Assembly: GCF_031451695.1 (NCBI RefSeq) | Contig: NZ_JARWAM010000015.1 | Coordinates: 1 to 64,000, forward strand | From: Franzmannia qiaohouensis | Lineage (GTDB): Bacteria; Pseudomonadota; Gammaproteobacteria; Pseudomonadales; Halomonadaceae | Reading direction: 5' to 3' | Length of the DNA: 64,000 nt | Part shown: in pieces, positions 18,980 to 27,859 of the stretch | How positions within the stretch are numbered: position 1 is the stretch's first letter | Layout of the letters: each line of letters starts with the position of its first letter | Position numbers and translations under genes: made by a program | The notes under the pieces: model-generated | What the model was told of the DNA's origin: nothing | The model's database searches: none | What the model saw: the letters and a program-made list of their open reading frames with translations, nothing else

Positions 18980-19373
18980 CAGGGCCACGCTCACCGTTAC
19001 TCAAAACCCAGAGCGTCTCGCAGCCACTGGTCACTCGACTTCCCCCGGTTGCCTCCAAACGAAAGCTCGCCCCCGACTCAGAGAGCCTAATGGTGGGATA
19101 CACCCCATCGGGGGATGATGTCGTCCCCAAGCAGCCTGTCGCAGGGTAGGTATTCGATACCGTATAACAGCGCTCCATTTCAGAAGCCGCCTGCATCAGA
19201 CCAGACTGTCCATCCGTAACCCGTGCCTGCTGCACATAGCGCTGGTAGCTGGGGTAGGCGATGGACGCGAGGATGGCGATGATTGCCACGGTGATCATCA
19301 GCTCGATCAAGGTGAAGCCCGCCTGGCGCGCAGGGCGCAGGAAAGTGAAGCCGGTAGCTTGCCCTACGCTCAC
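18966..19373 (-). CDS. pilE: Minor pilin PilE
   Basis: This 135-residue prepilin has a leader ending RPARQAG before FTLIELMITVAIIAILASIAYPSYQ, then RYVQQARVTDGQSGLMQAASEMERCYT, the usual PilE pattern. Four cysteines lie in the mature part. The start is GTG at 19373 with GGGGGA eight bases upstream. It is first in the minor-pilin unit and lies downstream of ispH on the same strand, separated by a terminator. Confidence 0.87.
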   Translation of the reverse strand: MSVGQATGFTFLRPARQAGFTLIELMITVAIIAILASIAYPSYQRYVQQARVTDGQSGLMQAASEMERCYTVSNTYPATGCLGTTSSPDGVYPTIRLSESGASFRLEATGGSRVTSGCETLWVLSNGERGPDACW

Positions 19374-19467
19374 TGCGGTGTCCCCCGCTTGCGGTTGCCC
19401 TGCATCGTCGCATTACCTTTGGTTTTCAGTCTCTATCATGCCACAGCGGATGACAGCATTAAGGCGC

Positions 19468-19493
19468 AAAAAGCCGGGCAAAATGCCCGGCTT
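19468..19493 (-). terminator. Intrinsic terminator of ispH
   Basis: A perfect 9-bp stem (AAGCCGGGC/GCCCGGCTT, 5-base loop) runs into TTTTT on the minus strand. It lies 46 bases past the ispH stop and upstream of pilE, so the pilin genes probably have their own promoter. Confidence 0.88.
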
Positions 19494-19538
19494 CCTTACC
19501 AGTCTCTCTCGTCAGAATAGCCCACTCCGGGCTAGCAC

Positions 19539-20492
19539 TCATTGGCTAACGATAACACGCTCTCTCAACTCACGCGGCATGGAAAACGTAATCGTCTCGG
19601 TGCGGCCGGAGAGCTCCTCGGGGACGCTGGCGCCAAGCTGCTGCAGCCGCTCGATGACGCCATTGACCAGCACCTCCGGGGCGCTGGCCCCGGCGGTGAG
19701 ACCGATGGCAGTGACGCCGTCGAGCCAGGCCGGGTCGATCTGGCTGGCGTCATCGACCAGGTAAGCCGGCGTGCCGACCCGCTCGGAGAGTTCGCGCAGG
19801 CGGTTGGAGTTGGAGCTGTTGGGGCTGCCCACCACCAGCACCAGGTCGCACTCGGCGGCCAAGCCGCGCACCGCGTCCTGGCGGTTCTGGGTGGCGTAAC
19901 AGATGTCGTCCTTGCGCGGCCCCTCGATCTCGGGGAAGGTCGCGCGCAGCGCGTCGATCACCTTGGCGGTGTCGTCCATCGACAGCGTGGTCTGGGTGAC
20001 GAAGGCCAGTCGGCTGGGGTCCTTGACCTGGAGCGCGGCGACGTCGTCTTCGTCCTCGACCAGGTAGATCGCCCCGCCCTGGGCGGTGTCGTAGCGGCCC
20101 ATGGTGCCTTCCACCTCGGGGTGGCCGGCGTGGCCGATCAGGATGCACTCCTGGCCGCGCTTGGCGTAGCGCAGCACTTCCAGATGCACCTTGGTCACCA
20201 GCGGGCAGGTGGCATCGAACACCTTGAGGCCGCGCTGCTCGGCTTCTTCCTGCACCGCCCGCGACACGCCGTGGGCGGAGAAGATCACGATGACGTCGTC
20301 GGGCACCTCGTGAAGCTCCTCGACGAACACCGCACCGCGCTCACGCAGGGTGTCGACCACGTAGCGGTTGTGCACCACCTCATGACGCACGTAGATCGGC
20401 GCGCCGAACACATCGAGGGCGCGGTTGACGATATCGATGGCGCGGTCGACGCCGGCGCAGAAGCCGCGGGGGTTGGCCAGCTTGATGTGCAT
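19539..20492 (-). CDS. ispH: 4-hydroxy-3-methylbut-2-enyl diphosphate reductase
   Basis: This is the last enzyme of the MEP isoprenoid pathway, giving IPP and DMAPP, with an iron-sulfur cluster. The 317-residue protein shows the three cluster cysteines in PRGFCAGVDRA, FDATCPLVTKVH and DDICYATQNRQ. The catalytic glutamate and the histidines in HEVVHN and GHAGHPEVEGTMG are also present. The ATG at 20492 is where homology begins. It is the last gene of the ribF-ileS-lspA-fkpB-ispH unit, with 23 bases to fkpB. Confidence 0.96.
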   Translation of the reverse strand: MHIKLANPRGFCAGVDRAIDIVNRALDVFGAPIYVRHEVVHNRYVVDTLRERGAVFVEELHEVPDDVIVIFSAHGVSRAVQEEAEQRGLKVFDATCPLVTKVHLEVLRYAKRGQECILIGHAGHPEVEGTMGRYDTAQGGAIYLVEDEDDVAALQVKDPSRLAFVTQTTLSMDDTAKVIDALRATFPEIEGPRKDDICYATQNRQDAVRGLAAECDLVLVVGSPNSSNSNRLRELSERVGTPAYLVDDASQIDPAWLDGVTAIGLTAGASAPEVLVNGVIERLQQLGASVPEELSGRTETITFSMPRELRERVIVSQ

Positions 20493-20515
20493 GGCGTTCT
20501 CTCTTGCCGTGGGCA

Positions 20516-20977
20516 TCAATGAGTGGTGGCCGGGCGAACCTGAATCACCTCGACCTCGAAGGTCAGGGTACGCCCCGCCAGCGGATGATTGAAGTCGACT
20601 TCGACCTGCTCGCCGTCGATGCTGGCGATCACCCCGGGCAGCTCGCCGCCGGCGGCATCGGCAAACGACATCACCGTGCCCACCTCGGGCTCGACCTCGT
20701 CGAAGTCGTCACGCTTGAGGAGCTGCACGTTCTGCGGATTGTGCTGGCCGAAGGCGTGCTCCGGGGAGATCCGGTAGCTGCCGGTGTCGCCGTCGGTAAG
20801 GCCTTCGAGGGGCGCCTCGAAGCCCGGCGGCAGGTTGCCGTCGCCGACCTGAAAGGTGGCCGGGCGCTTGTCGCGGGTCGAGTCGACCACGGTGCCGTCC
20901 TCGAGCTTGAGGGTGAAGTGCAGGGTGACTTCCATACCGTCAGCGACGCGGTGGACGCTAGCAGGTTGATCGCTCAT
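20516..20977 (-). CDS. fkpB: FKBP-type peptidyl-prolyl isomerase, SlpA/FkpB type
   Basis: This 153-residue cytoplasmic prolyl isomerase has an FKBP fold starting at VTLHFTLKLEDGTVVDST. The inserted flap characteristic of SlpA and SlyD follows (SPEHAFGQHNPQNVQLLKRDDF), then FNHPLAGRTLTFEVEV. The catalytic region is intact, while the metal-binding His tail of SlyD is missing, which favours FkpB. It lies between lspA and ispH, its usual place in gammaproteobacteria. The same 17 bases precede its start and that of ispH. Confidence 0.92.
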   Translation of the reverse strand: MSDQPASVHRVADGMEVTLHFTLKLEDGTVVDSTRDKRPATFQVGDGNLPPGFEAPLEGLTDGDTGSYRISPEHAFGQHNPQNVQLLKRDDFDEVEPEVGTVMSFADAAGGELPGVIASIDGEQVEVDFNHPLAGRTLTFEVEVIQVRPATTH

Positions 20978-21044
20978 CTGTGTCTCTCTTGCCGTGGGCG
21001 GGGCGCTGCCGTGGACTGGTTGGACGCGCCGGCCGCCGTGGGGT

Positions 21045-21560
21045 TCAGCGTCGTGCGTCGCGGATCGATTCGAGAATCAGGCCCGCGGCACCGAGGGTAA
21101 TGCCGATGTCGGCGACGTTGAAGGCCGGGAAGTACCAGCCGGCAGCGTGGAAGGAGAGGAAATCCACCACGTAGCCATGCACCAGGCGATCAAAGAGGTT
21201 GCCCAGCGCGCCGCCGATGATCAGCGCCAGCGCCGGCGCCAGCAGCACCTCATGCGCCCTGAGGCGGCGCAGCCAGATCGTCAGGCCGATGCTGGCGCCG
21301 ATGGCGATCAGCGCAAAAAACCAGCGTTGCCAGCCCGGGTGCCCGGCCAGGAAGCTGAACGCCGCCCCGGGATTGTGCAGCAGCGTGAGGTTGAAGAACG
21401 GCAGCACCTCCACCGGGCGGGCGTAGCTCAGCCAGGCGCTGGCGGCGTACTTGGTCGCCAGGTCGAGCACGATCACCGCCGCGGCCAGCCATAGCCAGCG
21501 CAGCGGTTTGTGCATCGGAGGGGCGGCGCTCTTATCGGTCATTTCGGCAGTCTCGGGCAT
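21045..21560 (-). CDS. lspA: Lipoprotein signal peptidase (signal peptidase II)
   Basis: This inner-membrane aspartyl protease cuts the signal from diacylglyceryl-modified prolipoproteins. The 171-residue protein has four membrane helices. The two catalytic aspartates lie in GGALGNLFDRL and FPAFNVADIGI, and the conserved NPGAAFSFL stretch is present. A hydrophilic tail of about 17 residues precedes helix 1. It begins 19 bases past the ileS stop, so it is in the same operon. Confidence 0.95.
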   Translation of the reverse strand: MPETAEMTDKSAAPPMHKPLRWLWLAAAVIVLDLATKYAASAWLSYARPVEVLPFFNLTLLHNPGAAFSFLAGHPGWQRWFFALIAIGASIGLTIWLRRLRAHEVLLAPALALIIGGALGNLFDRLVHGYVVDFLSFHAAGWYFPAFNVADIGITLGAAGLILESIRDARR

Positions 21561-21579
21561 CGTCGATCTCAGGCATCAT

Positions 21580-24414
21580 TCAGGCATAGCGCCGGGTTTC
21601 ACCCGGGCCATCGGGCAGGTTGCTGATACAGCGCCCACACAGCTCGGGGTGCTCGGCATGCTGGCCGACGTCGGGGCGGTGGTGCCAGCAGCGGTCGCAC
21701 TTGTGGTGCTCGCTGGCGGCCACGACCACCTTGAGGGTGTCCAGTTCGGTGGCCTCGGCGGCGCTGCCGTCAGCGAGCGGCGCCAGATGCACGTCGCTGG
21801 TCAGCAGCACGAAGCGCAGCTCGTCACCCAGTTTGGCCAGCGTCTGGTGCAGGCCGTCATCGACGTAAAGGGTCACCTCGGCGGCCAGGCCGCTCTTGAT
21901 CTGCTTGGCGTTGCGCGCGTCTTCCAGGCACTTGTTGACCGCCTGCTTGACCTCGAGCACCTGCTCCCAGAAGTCGCGACCCAGCGGCGCATCGTCGGCC
22001 AGGGTGGCGAGGCCCGCGTAGTACTCCTCGAGCAGCACGCTGTCGGCGCGCTTACCGGGGATGTGCTCGTAGATCTCCTCGGCGGTGAACGACAGGATCG
22101 GCGCCACCCAGCGCGCCAGCGCCTCGACCGCATGATAGAGCGCAGTCTGGCAGCTGCGGCGGGCCAGCGAGTCGGCCTGGGTGGTGTACTGGCGATCCTT
22201 GATCACGTCGAGGTAGAAGCCGCCCAGCTCGCGGGAGCAGAAGGTGTGCACCTGCTGGTAGACGTCGAGGAAGCGGTACTCGTCATAGGCGGTCTGGATG
22301 CGCGCCTGCAGCTGGGCGGCACGGTCGACCACCCACTGGTCCAGCGCCAGCATGTCGTCGAAGGCCACCGCATCGCGCTCAGGATCGAAGCCGTTGAGGT
22401 TGCTGAGCAGGAAGCGCGCGGTATTGCGGATCCGCCGGTAGACGTCGGCGGTACGCTTGAGGATCTCGTCAGAGACCGCCATCTCGCCGGAGTAGTCGGT
22501 GGAGGCCACCCACAGCCGCAGGATATCGGCACCGAGCTTGTCCATCACTTCTTGGGGCGCGACCACGTTGCCCACCGACTTGGACATCTTGCGGCCCTGG
22601 GCATCGACGGTGAAGCCGTGGGTGAGCAGGCCGCGATACGGCGGGTGGCCGTCGATGGCGCAGCCGGTCAGCAGCGAGGAGTGGAACCAGCCGCGGTGCT
22701 GATCGGAACCCTCGAGGTAGAGGTCGGCACGCGGGCCCTCGGCGTGGCCGAGCTGGTGGGAGTCGCGCAGCACGTGCCAGTGGGTGGTGCCGGAGTCGAA
22801 CCACACGTCGAGGGTATCGGTGACCTTGTCGTAGTCCGCCGCCTCGGCGCCGAGCAGCTCGGCGGGGTCGAGGCGGAACCAGGCGTCGATGCCCTCCTTA
22901 TCGACGCGGCTTGCCACCTCTTCCATCAGCTCGACGGTGCGCGGGTGCAGCTCACCGCTGGTCTTGTGCAGGAAGAACGGGATCGGCACGCCCCAGTTGC
23001 GCTGGCGCGAGATGCACCAGTCCGGCCGGTTGGCGATCATCGAGTGCAGCCGCGCCTTGCCCCAGGCGGGGGTGAACTGGGTCGCCTCGATGCCCTCCAG
23101 GGCGCGCTGGCGCAGGGTCTTGCCGTCGCTGCCCTCGAGATCCATGCCCACGAACCACTGCGCCGTGGCGCGGTAGATCACCGGCGTCTTGTGGCGCCAG
23201 CAGTGCATGTAGCTGTGGGTGATGGGCTTGTGGGCCATCAGCGCGCCGGCGTCGGCGAGCTTCTCGACGATCTGCGGGTTGGCCTTCCAGATCATCTGGC
23301 CACCAAAGAACGGCAGGTCGTCGGCGTAGACGCCGTTGCCCTGCACCGGGCTCTTGATCTCATCGAAGCTCATGCCGTGGGCGCGGCAGGTGACGAAGTC
23401 GTCGACCCCATAGGCCGGCGCCGAGTGCACGATGCCGGTGCTGCCCACCTCGGACTCGACGTAGTCGGCGAGATACACCGGCGACAGGCGATCGTAGAGC
23501 GGATGGCGGAAGTCGATCAGGTCCAGCGAGGCGCCCTTGGCGGTGGCGACCACCTCACCGCTGAGGCCGAAGCGCTCCAGGCAGCTCTCGACCAGGTCGG
23601 CGGCCAGCAGCAGCAGGCGCTGGCCAACGTCGACCAGCGCGTAGTCGAACTCGGGATGCACGTTGAGCGCCTGGTTGGCGGGGATGGTCCAGGGCGTGGT
23701 GGTCCAGATCACGATGGCGGCCGGCTTGGGCAGCTGGCCCAGCCCGAAGGCCGCGGCCAGCTTGTCGTCGTCGGCGCAGGGGAAGGCCACGTCGATGGCG
23801 TCGGACTGCTTGTCCTGGTACTCCACCTCGGCCTCGGCCAGCGCCGAGCCGCAGTCGAAGCACCAGTTGACCGGCTTGAGCCCCTTGAACACGTAGCCGC
23901 CCTTGACCATCTCGGCCAGGGCGCGGATCTCACCGGCCTCGTTGGCAAAATCCATGGTCTTGTAGGGGTGCTTCCAGTCGCCGATCACCCCCAGGCGGAT
24001 GAAGTCACTCAGCTGCTCCTGGATCTGCTCACCGGCGTACTCGCGACACAGGCCACGCGCTTTTTCGGGATCGAGGTGCTTGCCGTGAGTGGTCTCGACC
24101 TTGTGCTCGATAGGCAGGCCGTGACAGTCCCAGCCCGGCACATAGGGCGCATCGAAGCCGGCCAGGCTCTTCGACTTGACGATGATGTCCTTGAGGATCT
24201 TGTTGACCGCATGGCCGATATGGATGCTGCCGTTGGCGTAGGGAGGGCCGTCATGGAGCACGAAGCTCTCGCGGCCGCGGCGCTCGTCGCGCAGCCGCTG
24301 GTTGATATCCAGCTGCTCCCAGCGTGCCACCCGGTCGGGCTCGCGCTTGGGCAGCATGCCACGCATCGGGAAGTCGGTTTCGGGCAGGTTCAGGGTGTGC
24401 TTGTAGTCGCTCAT
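21580..24414 (-). CDS. ileS: Isoleucyl-tRNA synthetase
   Basis: This class I synthetase charges tRNA-Ile and edits valine. The 944-residue protein carries the HIGH motif in PPYANGSIHIGHAVNKILKD, the KMSKS motif in GRKMSKSVGNVV, and a CP1 editing domain between them with a TTPWTIPANQALNVHPE segment. The C-terminal zinc finger has four cysteines (KCDRCWHH and LCGRCISN). This is the eubacterial type 1 enzyme. Its ATG overlaps the ribF stop (ATGA). Confidence 0.97.
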   Translation of the reverse strand: MSDYKHTLNLPETDFPMRGMLPKREPDRVARWEQLDINQRLRDERRGRESFVLHDGPPYANGSIHIGHAVNKILKDIIVKSKSLAGFDAPYVPGWDCHGLPIEHKVETTHGKHLDPEKARGLCREYAGEQIQEQLSDFIRLGVIGDWKHPYKTMDFANEAGEIRALAEMVKGGYVFKGLKPVNWCFDCGSALAEAEVEYQDKQSDAIDVAFPCADDDKLAAAFGLGQLPKPAAIVIWTTTPWTIPANQALNVHPEFDYALVDVGQRLLLLAADLVESCLERFGLSGEVVATAKGASLDLIDFRHPLYDRLSPVYLADYVESEVGSTGIVHSAPAYGVDDFVTCRAHGMSFDEIKSPVQGNGVYADDLPFFGGQMIWKANPQIVEKLADAGALMAHKPITHSYMHCWRHKTPVIYRATAQWFVGMDLEGSDGKTLRQRALEGIEATQFTPAWGKARLHSMIANRPDWCISRQRNWGVPIPFFLHKTSGELHPRTVELMEEVASRVDKEGIDAWFRLDPAELLGAEAADYDKVTDTLDVWFDSGTTHWHVLRDSHQLGHAEGPRADLYLEGSDQHRGWFHSSLLTGCAIDGHPPYRGLLTHGFTVDAQGRKMSKSVGNVVAPQEVMDKLGADILRLWVASTDYSGEMAVSDEILKRTADVYRRIRNTARFLLSNLNGFDPERDAVAFDDMLALDQWVVDRAAQLQARIQTAYDEYRFLDVYQQVHTFCSRELGGFYLDVIKDRQYTTQADSLARRSCQTALYHAVEALARWVAPILSFTAEEIYEHIPGKRADSVLLEEYYAGLATLADDAPLGRDFWEQVLEVKQAVNKCLEDARNAKQIKSGLAAEVTLYVDDGLHQTLAKLGDELRFVLLTSDVHLAPLADGSAAEATELDTLKVVVAASEHHKCDRCWHHRPDVGQHAEHPELCGRCISNLPDGPGETRRYA

Positions 24415-25457
24415 GAGTGTCCGTCAGCGTCGCGCCCGGCAGCCGCATCGGCGGCCGAGGAGTCGTAAGTCGCAGCCTCGCGCGCCAGCGGCGCCGATGC
24501 CAGGGGAAGAGTGTCGTCGAGCCCGCCGGCATGGCGGGCAAAGTAGCGCCGCGCCTGGGTCTGGTCGCGGGTGATCTGGGCCTTGAGCGGCTCGAGGCCA
24601 TCGAAGCGCATCTCGCCGCGCAGCCGGGCACAAGGCACCACCGTCAGCCGCGCACCGTAGAGGTCGCCGTCGAAGTCGAACAGGTGCACCTCGAGTACCG
24701 GGCGCTCGCTACCCACGGTGGGGCGCCAGCCAACGTTGGCCACCCCGGGCAGGCGTCGCCCGTCGGGCAGCGTGACCGCCACCGCGTAGACCCCGCGCAG
24801 CGCCAGCGGCAGGCGCAGTAGCGGCAGGTTGGCGGTGGGCACGCCGATGGTGCGCCCCAGCTGCTGGTCGCGCACCACCCGGCCACCCAGCGCATAGGGC
24901 CGGCCCAGCATGCGCTCGGCCTGGGCGAAGTTGCCGCAGGCCAGCAGGGTGCGTACCCGGGTGCTGGAGACCCGCTCGTCGTCGAGCACGAAGGTGCGAG
25001 TGTGCTCGACGCCCACGCCGCGCTCGGCGCCGACCTCGGCGAGCAGCGCGAAGTCGCCGCTGCGGTCGCAGCCGAAGCGGAAGTCATCGCCGACCACCAG
25101 GTGCTTCACATCGAGACCATCGAGCAGCACACGGTCGATGAACTGCTGGGCGGTGAGGCTGCGCAGCGCGTCGTTGAACGGCAGGCAGAGCACGAAGTCG
25201 GCGCCGTGGGCGTCGAGCAGGGCGACCTTGTCGCGCAGCCGGGTCAGCCGCGGCGGGGCCTGGTCGCCGGCGAAGTACTCCCGCGGCTGGGGCTCGAAGA
25301 CCACCACGGTCACCGGTACGCCAAGCTTGCGGGCGCGCTCGCGGCACTGCTCGAGAATCGCCTGGTGGCCGCGGTGGACGCCATCGAAGTTGCCGATGGT
25401 GGCCACGCAGCCGCGGTGCTCGTCGCGCAGATTGTGCAATCCTCGAATCAGTTGCAT
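24411..25457 (-). CDS. ribF: Bifunctional riboflavin kinase / FAD synthetase
   Basis: RibF makes FMN from riboflavin and then FAD. The 348-residue protein has an N-terminal nucleotidyl-transferase domain with IGNFDGVHRGHQAILEQ and VGDDFRFGCDRSGDF. The C-terminal flavokinase domain has GRPYALGGRVVRDQQLGR, the conserved PTANL, and a VLEVHLFDFDGDLYG segment. I chose the ATG at 25457 (MQLIRGLHNL), where homology starts. It is the first gene of the ribF-ileS-lspA-fkpB-ispH operon. Confidence 0.95.
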   Translation of the reverse strand: MQLIRGLHNLRDEHRGCVATIGNFDGVHRGHQAILEQCRERARKLGVPVTVVVFEPQPREYFAGDQAPPRLTRLRDKVALLDAHGADFVLCLPFNDALRSLTAQQFIDRVLLDGLDVKHLVVGDDFRFGCDRSGDFALLAEVGAERGVGVEHTRTFVLDDERVSSTRVRTLLACGNFAQAERMLGRPYALGGRVVRDQQLGRTIGVPTANLPLLRLPLALRGVYAVAVTLPDGRRLPGVANVGWRPTVGSERPVLEVHLFDFDGDLYGARLTVVPCARLRGEMRFDGLEPLKAQITRDQTQARRYFARHAGGLDDTLPLASAPLAREAATYDSSAADAAAGRDADGHS

Positions 25458-25559
25458 GCGTTGCTCACGTGCTCCGTGCCGTACCTCAGCGAATAAAACC
25501 ATCGATTATAGCGGCCCACACTACGGGCGCCTATGTCATCGGTCGCTAGCCCACGATAT

Positions 25560-25660
25560 AGCTCGGGACTGATCCGTCGGCAGGCCTACGAGGAGGCGCT
25601 GTGAACCCATCCCTGGGCGCTACCTACGCCGTCCATGGCGTAGAACCTCCTCTTCGACCT
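25560..25660. repeat. Possible dispersed intergenic repeat with nested hairpins
   Basis: The space between murJ and ribF holds a stretch with two inverted repeats: CTACGCC/GGCGTAG around six bases at about 25627-25646, and GCG/CGC enclosing CCCA/TGGG just before it. There is no T-run and no coding signal. From memory, the wording resembles short repeats scattered in Halomonas genomes, but only one copy is in this window. Confidence 0.3.
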
Positions 25661-25705
25661 GCCCCCGGCGTCCCTCGCCGATGGCTCTTTCGATAACTCG
25701 GTCGC

Positions 25706-27313
25706 TTAGCCATTCAACTTGAACTGGCTGGGCCGCACGCCCAGCGCCAGCAGCCAGGCGAAATAGGCCCCGGCGCCGGCCACTACCAGGGTCGTCAGCC
25801 AGCCGACTCGCGTCCAGACGCCCCAGCCCAGCCAGGCCTGCCAGTCCGGCGCCAACCCCCACAGCAGCGCGCCCATCACCGCACAGCCGCCACCCAGCTG
25901 CAGCGCGAAGCGCCCCCAGCCGGGCTGGAACGTCAGCACCCCTTCGCGGCGCAGCAGATAGCCCAGCAGCCCGGCGTTCATGAACGCCGACAGCGCCGTG
26001 GCCAGCGCCAGGCCGGCATGCGCCAGCGGCCAGATAAGGATCAGGTTGAAGACCATGTTGGCCGCCATGGCGATGATCCCCACCTTGACCGGGGTCTTGG
26101 TGTTCTGGCGAGCGAAGAAGCCCGGCGCCAGTACCTTGATCAGCATGAAGGCGATCAGCCCCAGCGAGTAGGCACGCAGGCTCATCGCCGCCATACGGAT
26201 GTCGTGTTCGGTCATGGCGCCATAGTGGAACAGCGAGATCAACAGCGGCTCGGCCAGCAGCAGCAGCGCCAGCGCCGCCGGCAGCCCCAGCAGCAGCACC
26301 GCGCGAATCGCCCAGTCGAGCATTCGCGAAAAATGCTGCGGCGACTGCTCGGCGTGACGCTTGGAGAGCGCCGGCAGGATCACCGTACCGATGGCAATGC
26401 CGAACACCCCCAGCGGCAGTTCCACCAGGCGGTCCGAATAGTAGAGCCAGGAGACGCTGCCCGGCGTCAGCAGCGAGGCCAGCACGGTATCCAGCAGCAG
26501 GTTGATCTGCGATACCGAGACCCCGAACAGCGCCGGCGCCATCAGCAGCAGGATACGCTTGACGCCGCTGTGGGCGAAGTTCGGCCAGGGCCGCGGCATC
26601 AGCCCCAGGCGCACCAGGAACGGCACCTGGAAGGCCAGCTGCGCCATGCCGGCGATCAGCACCCCCCAGGCCAGCGCCATGGCCGGCTCGCTCATCAGCG
26701 GCGTCAGCAGCACCGCCGCACCGATCAACGACAGGTTGAGCAGCACCGGCGTGAAGGCCGGGATGGCGAAGCGGTTCCAGGTATTGAGCACGCTGCCGGA
26801 GAAGGCGGTCAGCGAGATCAACAGCAGGTAGGGGAAGGTCAGCCGCAGCATGTCGGCGGTCAGCGCCAGCTTGTCCGGGTCGCGCCCGAAGCCCGGGGCA
26901 AACACCCACACCAGCCAGGGCGCGGCAAACATCGCCAGCGCCGTGATCAACAGCAGCACCACCGCCAGGCTGCCGGCCACCGCGTCGAGCAGCTCGCGCA
27001 CCTCCTCGCGACTGTTGCGTGCGGCGTACTCCGAGAGCACCGGGATAAAGGCCTGGTTGAAGGCGCCCTCGGCAAACAGCCGACGCATGAAGTTGGGGAT
27101 CTTGAAGGCGACGAAGAAGGCATCGGCGCCGTTGCCAGCGCCAAACAGCGCGGCCACGACCACGTCGCGGGCCAGGCCCATGACCCGCGACAGCATGGTC
27201 ATAGCACTGACGATCAGCCCCGAGCGCATCAGCCCGACCCGCGCCGGTGGCTGAGCGCCCGCGGCGGGAGTTGGGTGGGGCGGCGGCTGAGATGAAGAGT
27301 CGTCGTTGGCCAC
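25706..27313 (-). CDS. murJ: Lipid II flippase MurJ
   Basis: MurJ flips lipid II across the inner membrane for peptidoglycan synthesis. The 535-residue protein has about 14 hydrophobic helices. It shows MLSRVMGLARDVVVAALFGAG and ADAFFVAFKIPNFMRRLFAEGAF, the strongest family signatures, plus an Arg in the central cavity region. A proline-rich hydrophilic tail of about 25 residues precedes helix 1. The start is GTG at 27313 with GGAAG upstream. It lies between ribF and rpsT as in Pseudomonas. Confidence 0.95.
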   Translation of the reverse strand: MANDDSSSQPPPHPTPAAGAQPPARVGLMRSGLIVSAMTMLSRVMGLARDVVVAALFGAGNGADAFFVAFKIPNFMRRLFAEGAFNQAFIPVLSEYAARNSREEVRELLDAVAGSLAVVLLLITALAMFAAPWLVWVFAPGFGRDPDKLALTADMLRLTFPYLLLISLTAFSGSVLNTWNRFAIPAFTPVLLNLSLIGAAVLLTPLMSEPAMALAWGVLIAGMAQLAFQVPFLVRLGLMPRPWPNFAHSGVKRILLLMAPALFGVSVSQINLLLDTVLASLLTPGSVSWLYYSDRLVELPLGVFGIAIGTVILPALSKRHAEQSPQHFSRMLDWAIRAVLLLGLPAALALLLLAEPLLISLFHYGAMTEHDIRMAAMSLRAYSLGLIAFMLIKVLAPGFFARQNTKTPVKVGIIAMAANMVFNLILIWPLAHAGLALATALSAFMNAGLLGYLLRREGVLTFQPGWGRFALQLGGGCAVMGALLWGLAPDWQAWLGWGVWTRVGWLTTLVVAGAGAYFAWLLALGVRPSQFKLNG

Positions 27314-27358
27314 GTCGAGGCGTCACTTCCAAGGCTGATGAATAGCGGAACCAGGCAC

Positions 27359-27381
27359 AAAAAAACCGGCCGCAGCCGGTT
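27359..27381 (-). terminator. Intrinsic terminator of rpsT
   Basis: An AACCGGC/GCCGGTT stem with a 4-base loop runs into seven T on the minus strand, 21 bases past the rpsT stop. Confidence 0.9.
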
Positions 27382-27402
27382 CTTTTGCAGAGAGCGTCCG
27401 GC

Positions 27403-27669
27403 TTACGCAGCCAGCGCCTTAATTCGCTTGTTCAAGCGGCTCTTCATGCGCGCAGCTTTCTTCTTGGACAGCACGTCCTTGTCGGCGATGCGGTCGATGA
27501 CCGGCTGCGCCTGCTTGAAGGCGTCCATGGCCTGGGCGTGATCACCGCCGTTGATGGCCTTGATGACGCGCTTGACGTAGGTGCGAACCATGCTGCGCTG
27601 GCTGGCCTTGAGGACGCGACGGTTCTCGGCCTGACGGGCGCGCTTACGGGCTTGCTTGCTGTTAGCCAC
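27403..27669 (-). CDS. rpsT: 30S ribosomal protein S20
   Basis: The 88-residue basic, helical protein has the expected length and begins ANSKQARKRARQAENRR, with the conserved SMVRTYVKRVIKAI segment. It binds 16S rRNA at the bottom of the 30S body. The start codon is GTG. E. coli also uses a non-AUG start (UUG) in rpsT as part of autogenous control, so the weak start here may serve the same purpose. It is transcribed alone, between murJ and proB. Confidence 0.96.
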   Translation of the reverse strand: MANSKQARKRARQAENRRVLKASQRSMVRTYVKRVIKAINGGDHAQAMDAFKQAQPVIDRIADKDVLSKKKAARMKSRLNKRIKALAA

Positions 27670-27859
27670 TTACTGTCTCCTTGGAGAATTATTTCACCGA
27701 CTTACGGTAACTAGTTGACCAAGCTGGGATTATGCTACCACTCCCAACCGGTTTGGCCGTACTGGGTTGCACTCAACCACCGGGCCGTGTCTGAGAGGAT
27801 GGCATATCCTATCATGCTGTTGGCGCGCGTGCTACTGCGAAACCCGCACCGCACGGGCC

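Noticed and set aside
21451..24468. A 1005-codon open frame opposite ileS
   Set aside because: It is the antisense of a fully conserved ileS. High G+C removes stop codons from opposite frames, and the product is Gly/His/Val-rich with no domain.
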